Shown here: positions 26,401-39,842 of the stretch, in pieces
How positions within the stretch are numbered: the stretch's first letter is position 1
Layout: each line of letters begins with the position of its first letter
Assembly (NCBI GenBank): GCA_029948255.1
Contig: JALIZF010001837.1
Location: 449,501-513,500 of the forward strand
Length of the DNA: 64,000 bases
From: Telmatactis stephensoni
Lineage: Eukaryota; Cnidaria; Anthozoa; Actiniaria; Isophelliidae
Reading direction: 5' to 3'
Program-made: the position numbers and the translations under genes
Notes under the pieces: generated by a model
What the model saw: the letters and a program-made list of their open reading frames with translations, nothing else
Told to the model about the DNA's origin: nothing
Databases searched by the model: none

Positions 26401-26486
26401 CGAAATAGAGACCTTTGTATTCGGCTTAAAAATCGGTCAAGCGACAGACAAGGCCGCAGCCATTAGCCAACCGACCGGCCGGCCAG

Positions 26487-26489
<3 letters not shown>
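23461..26489. other. Intergenic between genes B and C, no supported gene
   Basis: Triplet tracts (CTT, GTT) lie at 23516-23610. AT-rich unique-looking sequence follows to 25500. A CG-rich stretch with repeated GCGCGC and ACGTCAT elements lies at 25585-25815. Confidence 0.4.
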
Positions 26490-26568
<79 letters not shown>

Positions 26569-26569
26569 G
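26490..26569. repeat. (CAGA)n microsatellite
   Basis: Twenty perfect tetranucleotide units, preceded by CCGACCGGCCGGCC. About 280 bp beyond the gene C stop. Confidence 0.97.
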
Positions 26570-26846
26570 TTGTGTACAATCATTTTTATTTAAGAAATTA
26601 TTTTAAATACTATACATTCTCCCTATAGGGAAGAACAATCTCACCATAAAAATAATGGCACGTGCATTAATGTGATTGGAAGAGGTTCTAGTTTAAAGAA
26701 ATAAAGCCTAGCTACGAATTTAATGCCAAATTACAGAGCTTAAGAAAGAGGGAGAATTAAAGCAATCAACATGGCCAAAACTCCTTTCACAGTGTTAAGT
26801 CAGCTACCATAAACAACCTTTGATCAACAAGCAGTACGTGTTGCGT

Positions 26847-29800
26847 CTATTTCTTAAAGTAGTACATGTGACATTTTTCGCATGTTCTTTGGCAATACTT
26901 CTGCATAAATTTTCTAATTCCATACGATCCAGAGCTGCATCCACCAGCGACGTTCTTGAATTGGCCGCATACATGTGCATATCTATCCATGCAGGCTAGA
27001 TAAGAAGAAATTAAAGTGTCGGACGGTGAGATTAATTTACTTTTGTATTTTTATCAAAAACAAATCAACAACAAAACAAGAACCAATTATTTCCCAATTA
27101 ACCAACCAAGGCCCAAGGGACGCCAACTAACGAACAAAAACTAACAACCGAACAAACAAATTAACAAACAAACAAAAAATAATCATGCAGTCAAATGAAA
27201 AACGAAATATATTGGGGTAAATAATTTTTTCAATAGACCATTTCACGGTTGTCGTGGCTCAACCTCAGCCTCGACAGCGTGTAATATATTCTTTAGAAAT
27301 CGACTGCAGCTCATGGTAATGTAAGGAATACACACATCAACAAACAATCGAAACACTTTAAAATTCCACGGGCTGTAGTCAAATTCTAAAGAATATATTA
27401 CACGGTGTCGAGGCTGAGGTTGAGCCACGACAACCGTGAAATGGTCTATTGAGGAAATTAAAGCATAGTACTGAACTTACGCTTGCATCCCTTTTTATTG
27501 GGTCCAATGGCCGGATCACCATTCCAGCAACACCCCCATGGGTTCAGTCTTGAAATACATCGAATGAGTTTTTCAGGAGCAGGCACCTCTGAATTTTGAA
27601 AGTAGTTTGCATTAATAATATTCTAAATAAGTCTGGTTTACAGCGCTTATCTGATCGCCGTAATGATGCTTGCATTAAGCTTGCTAATAGTATAATTCCT
27701 AATATTGATCCTCTTAAATATTTAGTTATCTCAGAAACTAATCATCATGGGTATGGTCTGCGCTCAGGCTTAAGTAATTGTCGTTTACAAGTGGTTGGTA
27801 GAACCGAACGTTTCAATAATATTACTATGCGCTATTTGTGAGTTGTGTAACTTAAGTGGTAGTTACACTGTTATTTATTGGGCGCCTTGAGTTCATGTAT
27901 CAGCTTGAATAAGCAACTATTCAGCTATTTAGAATTATGAATTAATTATGAATTTGAATTAGTATCTGTATTGTAACTTAATGTAACTGAGCCCATCTGT
28001 AATTCAGTTTATACTGCCAAAGATGGAATAAGCAAACATTATTATTATTATTATTATTAATAGTAATACTTCGATATATTTTCAGTTTGACTTAGGTCAA
28101 ATATTAGTACAAAACGTTTATATTAAATAAAAACGTTTTTTCCCGTCTCGTCCTTTATTTTTTCAGCTGCTGTTTGTGGGGATATTCCACGTAAGATATT
28201 CATAAGTTTGAGCAAAAACCCAGGAAATCATTCCATTGGTCTTAGGGTCTATGGATGTTATTGTAAAATCTAAAGTAATTGCTTTGTGCATTCCTTTTCT
28301 TTTCCACTGAGGCTGTTACTAAAGCTTCATACTGGAAGTGGAAGCATAACGACATACTAGAGCGGTTTTCGTATGAGTGGGAAACTGACCGTACCGTACC
28401 GTGACCGTGTCAGTACCGTAATTTCTATAAACCATTTGAAATTCCTGCCGTAACCGTATCGTGCATCGACCGTAACTGGTATGGTCAATTTCCCACTCAT
28501 ACGAAAACCGCTCTAATATGGTATTTGAACTAGTTATATTGCCATGACGACTAGGGCTACTGAACTGTGTAAGATAACAAAATATTGTACGCACGGTCAC
28601 GGCACGGTTACGGCAGGAATTTCGAATGTTTTTACGCATCACGGCACCGACATGGCCACGGTACGGCGTGATCCGTTTCACACTCATACGGAATCTACTC
28701 TACTACAGTTCGTGACGGACGAAGAAAAAAGTGCACTTTGTGACTCGGCTAGTCCAGTCCCAGACTCTCTTTCTTGCCGCTCCAGGACTCGCGGAGAAAG
28801 AGAGTGCAGTATAACTTGCATGCGCATGTGCAAAATGAGCCAATCAATTGATTAATTAGTATTTTGCGAGCTTGCAATATGCAAATGTCAGTGTTTGGTA
28901 GCAGTGGCCGTAGTGATGCGTATCGAAAAATTCACAAATACGTCTTTCACAACTGTCCATCCGTAAATGGCCTGTAACTGCTCAAACTTTGGTAAAAGAT
29001 TATAGTTGGTTTTTCCAAGTGCATAGCTCACTGAATCAACAAATGGCTTTCCGAAATGAGATTGATATCGTGTATACAAAACACTTTCTTCTTCAGCCAT
29101 CTTGAATCATTAGATGACTTTAGGATTTGTAACCACGCGATCACCACATGAATGTGGTGATCGCGTGGTCACTAAACTGACATGCGCATGCAAGTTATAC
29201 TGGACTCTCTTTCTCCGCGAGTCCTGGAGCGGCAAGAAGAGAGTCTGGGTCTGGACTATGACTCGGCCTGCTATGCCTACCGAGTAAGGAATAGTTAAAT
29301 ATTTACAGTCATTTAATTAGCTTCTATGGAAGCCTATACTCACTGCAAGGAGACCTGCATGTCCATGCGCACATCGAGTAGTGTTTTTTCCCATATCCAC
29401 ATTCAAGTGCGGACTCATTCTTTAATCTTAAGCATACTCCTGGCTTTTCGTCAGAGCAGGTTAAGACTGAAAAAGCAACAAAACACTTTTAATATTAATA
29501 CTAAAAACATTATATATGTGAATCAAATATGGAATACAAGATACTATTCATAAAAGGCAAATGCATAAACATAAGACTACACATAATCATCAAACAGAAC
29601 TGATTACAATGAATAAACAAAGAATTATAAAATCTAAATAGTACTATTGCTGGGTTGCATGTGACGTCACGGCAGCCATGTTGGATGAACCTCAACAAAA
29701 GATTTCTCATTTCTCATTTCTAAGCGCACTGATGCCTATATTAATTGCACTCTGCCAGTGAGTAAATACGAGCATTTTTGCGATAACAGACAATAGTTAA

Positions 29801-32800
29801 ATGTTGATGCTCTTCAGAGGCTCTGTTTGCTGTTGTTCTCTTTTGTTGTTGTTGTTGATGATCGATGTTGTTGTCAGTTGTTGTTTTTGTTTTGTATTGT
29901 TTTCTTTAGTATAGTGCTATACATCTAAAAGCCTCTTTGTATTTGTATCATAGTATGGAGACACAAGCTTTTGCTTTTGAGAATTAACTTGACAGGTTTG
30001 AGTGACCGTGTGGGTCTTTCCTAATAAACACTAGCAATTAATTTTTTCCTAGGTTCTATTAAGCAAATACTCTACTAAAATGTCCTCACAAAGATGCAAA
30101 GTCTAAAGCCCCCCCCCCCCCCCCCCAAAAGGCTTACATTACTAGTTATTGATACTATAAAATAAAATATATTTGTCTTACTTCCACATCCTTCTTTGAA
30201 ACGATTTGGGGCTCTTGTTTTATAATCTCGACAACAGCCATATGGATATTTTTCTTTATCAGAGCACTCTGTTGGTAAAACACAAATAACGTAAACTACC
30301 CAATTGTTATTTGTTTGTCTGTTTGTTTGCCTGTTACAGGAAACACATTGCCATGGGTAGTCCGCATTAGACCAAGCTGAGTCAGTTTTACAAAAGAAAA
30401 CAGGAGAGGGAGATAAGGGACAAGAGGAACTGGAACGGGAGGAGTACAGAAAGGAAAATTTTCCTTAAGGCTTAAGCCTTTTCGTCATATTTTTTTTTCT
30501 TTTCTCCTTTCTAACTTATCTTTCACCACTTTCACATCCTAAGCCCCACATCCGCCCCTTGTTTTCAAGATTAAACAAAGAGAATGATGGGAAACAATAT
30601 AATACAATACACTTGCGTAGAATTTAATCGGCGGGTAATCTGACCAGGATGAACGCAGCGAAAATGTTCGAAAGATATAAACATTTTGGAAGGCTAGGTT
30701 GCAAATGCGGTGTGAAAACAATCTTTTTTTCTCCGAGACAATATCTCTAAGTGCCACTAAGTTTAGTTGAGTTTTTAAAGTCACCCACCGTGTAAACAGA
30801 AATCCAAACAAGAACGGAATAAAAAATTATATTTCCTTCAATCTCGTACCCAGAGCCCACATTAGGTCACATTACTTTCGGCCTGCGGTCATTTGCGTCG
30901 AGCATGTGCAGTGGCATAGTTAACACATTTGCGAGTGAGTGAGTGAGTGCGTGACACCATAGGTTACTACTTTATGTATGGCACCATTCTAGTTAGACAA
31001 TAGATAATTATATTGAATAGTGCCATTTCATGTTGTCATACACGAAGTAGTAAGCTGACTTATTTGCATATTTTGACCCCTCACTATAACTCGTGGATTT
31101 GCAATCCACGAGTTAAAAACCAATTACGTTTAAGCAAATAATAGCGAAGGTAATTGATTTACCTGAGAGTACTTGTCCTGGTTTAAGTTTATATTTGCGG
31201 TAAGCTGGATCACTTTCGACGTTATCCTCAGAATTTTCATCCAGCTCCACTTCTTTTAGTAGTTTCTCAATATCATCCAACATCTTGTCCTTTTTAGGCT
31301 TAAATTCCTTAAATTTGTAGTCCGGATGAGAGTCCTGGTTTTGTTTAGGAGAAAAGGCGACATCGTACTCTAGCAGTTCTGCTAAATCTTCCATTATGTG
31401 GGTACGAAGATTCGAGTGATCAGCTTCGTTGGTCATTGGTAGGCTGTAGGGAAGTCCTGTAAGGACAACAATAATGGTTATTTCATTACAATCATGTATT
31501 GGTATTTATAATAGCTGAAGCTATTGGGTATAAATAAATAAATAAATAAATAAATCCACTGATATTACTAACATCTGCAATCGATGAGTAAAACATCTTC
31601 ATTTTAATAGCACAGCTCTCATGATATGATTTTGATCTATATATCGACAAAGAAAGCAAAAGCAAACAGAAAAAAAGTACTCAATAAAATAGAGGTTCGA
31701 CTCTATAATCGACAATAAGCGGAAACTAGCTAATCAATAAAAAACAATAGATCGTGACATCACAATCTAACGAAAAATGGAAAGAAAGAAAGAAAGAAAC
31801 GAAGGATAAATAAATAAAAGAAAAAAGTAAAGGGAAGACGAAAGGAAGGAAGGAAGGAAGGAAGGAAGGAAGGAAGGAAGGAAGGAAGGAAGGAAGAAAA
31901 CAGAAAGAGAGAGAGAAAAGCAAGGAAGGAGGAAAGAAAGAAAGGCGAAAAAAGAAAGAAAGAAAGAAAGAACAACAGCAACAACAACAACAACAACAAA
32001 TCAGTCAAGCGCACATTATCTCTGGCCTTTGTCGCAAAAATTGAAACTCACATGTCGAATGTCACGTACGTATTCCGATCTGAATGTAAATTTTGGGTTG
32101 GGTCAAAATGTCGTCAGCATAGTCTGAGGGACATATGCCGCCAAATATTTAGAATAACAACTCTCTTATCGTGTTCCTGACCTGAAAGTTAATCTGTTTT
32201 GCCACACAATAATCGCTCGCTGTAAAGAGTTGAACAGCGCTATGCAGTTATATGTGTTGCGTGTAGGGTGTTCTACTAAGAAGAGCATTTTTAAAGCAGT
32301 CTTGTAAAGCGGATTAAGGATTACGTAAGCAATTTTATAAGGCTTTTGTAGGAGCCCAACTTTTGAAAGGTGAGCCCAAACAAAATATACCCTTTGTTTT
32401 ACCTAAATCAGAACGTGCTCCTATTTTAGATGGATCTCCTTGATACTTAAAGAGTCCGATCAATTGATTTCTTGTCTTCACAGAGTTTTCGCATTTCCAG
32501 CAAAACGATTACCAAGGATACGTCTTTCGGCGGACTCACAACTTCACGCAACGCCATCATAATAATTTTCTGCTGCCAACAATTGACCTTTCAATTGACG
32601 TTTCTGTTTCTGTGAATACTTCTGGTTTTCTTATCATTGGACGTATGTGTTACACATGGGACTGAATGATAGCAGCTGGTTGAACATTACGTGAGTGGGT
32701 CGCCTTACAACAGTTGTACAGTTGTGTTTTTCAGCTCTTTTTCTATGAATAGCCCGTGCGATTGACTCATGGAATTATCTCAAGAAGTAAATATGATGAA

Positions 32801-33335
32801 TGAATTACGCCTTGCACTACCTCCAAAGATTGCAGCGGAAAGACGAAGAGATTTGTAGATTGGTAAGAGGCAACTTAAACATTTAAATTTTGGGTGAGTG
32901 TTGTCTGGTCATAGAAATGACACTTGAATTTTATTTAACTCACTCAATGAGATCGTCTTAATCGTTTAATTTAGGTCAAGAGTGAGAGCTTTTAAATGAG
33001 GCACCATGACTTAATATCATCATAAGAGCTAGAAATCTTATCGTATTACTGTAGTCGTAACGCTAATGATAAACTGAACAGAATCTATTCCGATTCTCAC
33101 AACACGCAACGAATTATAAGTGAAATGATTCTCGTCATGCGTCTTCTCAAACTAAACTAGTGAGAAAATATTAAACGAAATTGTAAAGTCGGAAGTCAGT
33201 TTGCAAAGTTGATTTTGAGCTACTTGTTTTCACAAGCGGAAAGAGGGAAATTATTAAAACAAAACAAAAAAGAATAAACTCACCATATTCAACCATCATA
33301 AGAACAACAAACAGGGTGACTACTGCAGTCTTCAT
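26847..33335 (-). CDS. Gene C: divergent paralogue with an acidic pro-region, CC-ShKT-CC-ShKT, 270 aa
   Basis: Six exons: 33284-33335, 31163-31456, 30182-30268, 29344-29466, 27481-27588, 26847-26995 (TAG at 26847-26849). All introns are phase 1 and the total is 271 codons with an open frame. Exon 1 is signal peptide MKTAVVTLFVVLMMVEYG. Exon 2 (98 codons, against 15-17 in A and B) is rich in Asp, Glu and Lys and lacks Cys; it could be a propeptide. Exon 3 is CC cassette one (YPYGCCRDYKT). Exon 4 is a six-Cys ShKT-like domain ending CAWTCRSPC. Exon 5 is cassette two (NPWGCCWNGDPAIGPNKKGC). Exon 6 is a terminal ShKT domain (IRKFMQKYCQRTCEKC). Exon 5 links the two cassette types, having the CCW of the second and the GPN..GC of the first. 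A LINE 3-prime end lies against the acceptor of exon 5. A TATA box sits about 85 bp upstream of the ATG. Confidence 0.85.
27231..27451. mobile_element. Fold-back MITE with CAATAGACCATTTCACGG ends
   Basis: Arms of about 75 bp start CAATAGACCATTTCACGG and end with the inverted copy at 27451. The arms also share TAATATATTCTTTAGAA-like blocks. It lies in gene C intron 5. Confidence 0.8.
27594..28063 (+). mobile_element. 5-prime truncated LINE, 3-prime end
   Basis: The frame to 27840 reads SGLQRLSDRRNDACIKLA, YGLRSG and VGRTERFNN. This resembles the extreme C-terminus of non-LTR retrotransposon polyproteins common in cnidarians. About 200 bp of 3-prime UTR and an (ATT)n tail (28038-28058) follow. 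It lies in gene C intron 4, opposite in strand to the gene. Confidence 0.65.
28358..28515. mobile_element. TAGAGCGG-family MITE with CCGTACCGTGACCGT interior
   Basis: The ends TAGAGCGGTTTTCGTATGAG and their inverted copy enclose tandem CCGTACCGTGAC-like units. The copy at 45523-45661 is closely related. Confidence 0.8.
28580..28702. mobile_element. Truncated, inverted copy of the 28358-type MITE
   Basis: Read in reverse it starts TAGAGTAGATTCCGTATGAG and follows the CCGTACCGTGGCC and ACATTCGAAATTCC segments of the 45523 element, then loses its other end. Confidence 0.6.
28750..29258. mobile_element. Fold-back element with 78-bp arms enclosing a helicase-like fragment
   Basis: Arms 28750-28828 and 29181-29258 are near-perfect inverted copies (GACTCTCTTTCTTGCCGCTC / GAGCGGCAAG...). 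A 17-bp-stem palindrome, CCACGCGATCACCACAT and its mirror, lies at 29133-29168 just inside the right arm. Confidence 0.7.
28888..29100 (-). pseudogene. RecQ-like helicase N-terminal fragment (captured)
   Basis: A 70-codon frame starting MAEEES contains LLPKFEQLQAIYGWTVVKDV, reminiscent of the Q-motif preceding Walker A in RecQ-type helicases (F..Q..AI....KDVFV). It breaks off before the nucleotide-binding loop. The match rests on pattern memory only. Confidence 0.35.
31088..31114. other. Short perfect hairpin in gene C intron 2
   Basis: AACTCGTGGATT, a 3-nt loop, then AATCCACGAGTT: a 12-bp stem about 50 bp downstream of the exon 2 donor. Confidence 0.7.
31841..31980. repeat. (GGAA)n and (GAAA)n tracts in gene C intron 1
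   Basis: GGAA units at 31841-31896, then mixed purine tetranucleotides and CAA units to about 31999. Confidence 0.95.
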
Positions 33336-33418
33336 CTTGTGTCTTGTCCCTTTCTTGATCTCAACGCTTATTTTCTAGTCGCGAGCGTTAACTGATTGTT
33401 CCTCGTGGTGTGTGTGCC

Positions 33419-33426
33419 CTTTTATA
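33419..33426 (-). promoter_or_regulatory. TATA box of gene C
   Basis: On the minus strand the sequence reads TATAAAAGGGC. It lies about 85 bp upstream of the gene C ATG, leaving room for a 50-60 nt leader. Confidence 0.55.
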
Positions 33427-35792
<2,366 letters not shown>

Positions 35793-36279
35793 ATAGATAG
35801 ATCAATTTTTTATCAATTAATCTTTAAGGTATTAGTTCAATAATGATACTTGTTAAGTTTTCACATGGCCGTACGTACGTCACACGAAGATATATGACAG
35901 AACTCACTAGAAAAACTCACGATCCTAAAAAAAACTTGAAAAAATGTTTTTTTTGGTAATATTTGCTTCCGGTAAATCATGCTTACGAAACGTGGGAGAA
36001 ATGCCAATGATTTTGAGTGTTGTGTTGAGAAATTTAAGGAATGTACCAGACGGTAAGACGTGAGTCAATACTCTTGCTTATTTTTAGTTATGAACATTCG
36101 AGAAGTTCGCATATTCTTAAGGACAGTGGTGCACAGTGGTGATCACAGCTTGTGCCGTTTGAATAATTATAAACTAAGTAATATCAGCGAAGGAACTTTT
36201 CAGTCACAAGCTTAAGCAACTGTGTTAGGGCCTTTCCGCACAAGTAAATTTTTAATTTTGTAAAAAGAAAAAAATGGAA

Positions 36280-36380
36280 AACAAAAGAAAAGAAAAGAAA
36301 AGAAAAGAAAAGAAAAGAAAAGAAAAGAAAAGAAAGGAAAGGAAAAGAAAGGAAATGAAACATAGAAAAGAAAAGAAAAA
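36280..36380. repeat. (AAAAG)n microsatellite
   Basis: Pentanucleotide AAAAG units with a few GGAAA variants. Confidence 0.95.
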
Positions 36381-38188
36381 TCACATCGAATTTTTCAAGC
36401 GTCAAAACAATTGTCAAAGCTTTTAGAAGTCTTGTTTCGTTGCCTGATAGCAAAAAATAGAGCTCTGGGTCCTGTATGGTACAGCAGAAGGGCCCATTCG
36501 ATTTTTTTTTCTATTACAATTTACGTCTAACGGCTAAAGTTTTGGCCGCTTTACCCGTGTTAAGACGGATAACGGTCGCCCATTGAGACCATTGCAGCAT
36601 ATATACAGACTCAGTAGTGTTGACATAAACACAAGCACAAGCAATATACAACGACTCAGAAGTGTAGTGTTTGTGTTTACAATACTTGATAATAAATAGC
36701 ACACTGAGTCTGTGCATGTCAGTTGTAGTTAACTTTGTGTCTTGTGTGTTTCAGTGCGTTGGCCTAAAAACCGCTTCGAAAAAGACTACGGAAGTCAAAA
36801 AATCTAATAATAACTACTCTAATAATATACTTCAGACTAAAGTGCGCTAATTCCTTTGTTTTGTTATTATTCTTTTGCTGTTTTGCTGTCCTTGTGGATT
36901 TATTGGCTTTCCAACAAAACCGAGCTGCTAAACTTGGACTTCCGGCTGATACAGACTTCTTTCGCTTTGTCAAATTAGAACTGAAATTCAAACAACTTTT
37001 TTTCTAGCTTAACAAAGGATGCCGCCTGACTCAGCACCAGCTTCAGTTTAATGTTACACACGTATTGCTTGGATGTATTTGAACAAAAAAGGTGAACAAA
37101 ATATAAATAGCTAGTAAAACTGAAAATTCTTGAATATAACGTATGGTTTTCCCAGGGACTTGTATTTCAGACAACGCCGCATTCACTTTTTTCTAAATGA
37201 CTAAAAAAGCGTCGTTATTAATTGAAGGCATAACTGAAATACTGTCTAGACGACAGCTTCAGATTTAATACTGAGGTTAACGTTTCCGGAAATTCCGTCC
37301 CTAAAGCACTATTGTTTTTGAATAAAGGTTACCAACAGACATGATGGCTTTACACGACAATATTTGAGGTAGAGTTAGGAATTAAAGCATGATTCTGTTT
37401 AGGGCCCCGTGGCATGCAACTCCCGTTTCCTGATATTTTTAGGACGGGGAAGGCTATCGGGCATATTCCTTATGACCCGTGCGACTTCACAAATTTGTAA
37501 CATTTATCCCGGAACATTTATCAATCTGAATGCCATTATATATAAGAAAGAGGCTTTGATATAGTGATGTCAGTGACTTCCAAACGTCTGTTAATGCCAT
37601 CGCTAGTTTTAACTGTTAGATATTTATCAATGAAAACCAAAAATGTTTTAGTCCAATACATAGGTTTTGTAAAAGTACCAAGCTGCAGTCTAAATGTACA
37701 AGGTACCAATCACGTGATCTTTCTAACACGGAAGTCATCGTAACTGATATGAGAGTATATTGTTCCGAGTGATCACGAAATACACTTTATTGAAACTACT
37801 CCATACATAATCTATTTAGCAGTGATAAATAAATGTGAATTACTTAAATACATATTTTATCTAAATTTTATTTTAACTAAAAGGTACGACGATCATATTC
37901 GTCCTAAATACCTTATTTCATGAAATTTTCGCGACACTTAAAAAAAAAGTAAAAGTATCGCGAACGTAAAATCAGACGCGAAACCTTAATGACTTGTATT
38001 TTAGTAGGGAAAGTATGTATTTTTTTACAACACTTGATACTAATCTCGCGATCTGATTGGTCGATTAGAGTGTGTAAATAAGAGGACAGACCCACTGCTG
38101 ACGCGTTTCGGCGCGCGCGCTCGTTTGATCTGTCGCCCCGTTTGATAAAGATTGAAAAGGTTCTATATACCAAGAACTAAGAAGAGGC

Positions 38189-38660
38189 GAAACCATTGAC
38201 TACAGTGCCTCAGCTCATCTGTGCATAAGAGCCGGAATTAACCGCTACTTAACCTCGGAACAAGTCGGAAAGTCGTTTTCCAAAATCACTGATCCCGGCT
38301 GTCTTCAGGGTCGCTAACAAGTCATTGCATGTGTGCCAAAGCTGAAGAAAATAAAAGCAAAAAAGCACTTGTAATTAAAAGTACAACACCATGCTGCCAT
38401 TGAACCCGAAGATATAAGAAAATGCTATGAAACGGGCGTGTTTAGTGGAGAATCGCCTACTGCATTGCTGAGAGTAAACTGGTTGAACATCAGCTTGTTT
38501 TTCTGTAGGGGAGGAAGAGAACACCAAAGAAACCTAAAAAAGTAGTTTTGTCATTCAAAAAGACGCCAACAACGCCGAATATGTCGAAATGGCGGGAGAG
38601 GAAAAAAAAACAAAAAATCACCCTGGCGGACTGAGCGATAAAGCCGACCAACAAGATTAA
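38189..38660 (+). pseudogene. KIAA1958/Crypton-like (DUF3504) recombinase relic
   Basis: Homologous segments fall in different frames with stops between them: IRAGINRYLTSEQVGKSF (38189 on), AAIEPEDIRKCYETGVFSGE with a following FFCRGGREHQRNLKK, and a last segment NAEYVEMAGEEKKTKNHPGG followed by LSDKAD. These resemble the tyrosine-recombinase-derived KIAA1958-like proteins that are multicopy in corals. At least one stop (TAA after LQGR) and a frameshift make it non-functional. Confidence 0.75.
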
Positions 38661-39816
38661 AAAAGAAGTATTTGTCCTTACTAAATCCAGGAGAAGAAGC
38701 ACTTTTACAATTAACAAAATGTGGATTCACAAGCTTTTGAAAATAACCAAAAAGCTTCTTGAATTACACAATGTGTGCATGCGCTTGTAATTAGGAAAAT
38801 GATAAATTCTCAAATGGTAAGACAATGCACGAGGTACGTAGTATAGTATTTTATTTATTTGGTAATATTTAAGTAAAACGTTCAGGACTTGTTTTTCATT
38901 CTTTTGACTTTTGTCAAATTTATATCTTATGAAGTTTATTTTTATTATTAATATTATTATTATTATTATTATTATTATCATTATTAATATTATTATTATT
39001 ATTTTTTTTTTAAACTTTACTGGTAAATATGCACTGGTCTTCTTCTTTTCCGACCGGTAACCTCGCTGACCATGTAGCTGTCATCTGTAGCGAAATAGTT
39101 ACTACTGTTAAGATAGCAAATAGCTAAAAATGTAAGCTGCTGCACTAATGTGTTTTCTTCATCCCTTTTGTTTGTTCGTTTGTTTTTTGTTTGTTTGTTT
39201 GTTTTGTTATTGTTTCAGTTGAATTCGTTAACGATGCAATAATATTTATTGTTGTTTATTAGTTGCTTCTTTGCCATCCCATGTGGTAATAAGTAGGTTC
39301 GAAGGTATCCTGCAAGCAGAGTTTCCTTTGTTCTTCGACTTCTGTGGCCAGAACTGCATGCAGATTTCTAACTGACTCGCTATTCATGGTTCCGACCGTC
39401 AGATACTATAGCGAGCCAATCATCGTTGTAGCAGTTTTCTTACTGGAATTAAAATTTTGTCCCATAAAACAAAAACTCAGTATCTGTTTTATAGATTGCT
39501 ACAAGGATTACGATGGAATTTTCTGTCATTTTTACAGGACAATACAAAATAAAAGCAATTTATAATCAATTTTTAGCAATCAGGTTCTTAAATTTTGAGA
39601 TATTCTAGCCGATTCGTTGACTGAGCTTGTGGGACATAGCAACGGTAACTAAGGGGAGTCGGAACCACGAATTCTTGGTCTATTTATATAAAGTAATTTA
39701 TAAATGTACCGGCAGATTTTCTGCTCTTTTCTCAACATGAAGAATTTGTATGAAGCATCGTATTAATTGTTAGCAGTAAAATACGTGGGGAGGATTCGCG
39801 TGGCGTGACGAGATTA
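38661..39816. other. Gene D 3-prime flank, no supported gene
   Basis: (TTA)n lies at 38939-39012 and TTTG-rich sequence at 39167-39210. Nothing else is recognised. Confidence 0.4.
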
Positions 39817-39838
39817 AAAACGGCTGCGAAGGAGACTA
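39817..39838. mobile_element. Solo transposon end beside the gene D stop
   Basis: AAACGGCTGCGAAGGAGACT matches the inverted pair at 17612-17682. It ends five bases before the stop-codon triplet of gene D, so the 3-prime UTR is probably element-derived. Confidence 0.55.
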
Positions 39839-39842
39839 TACC

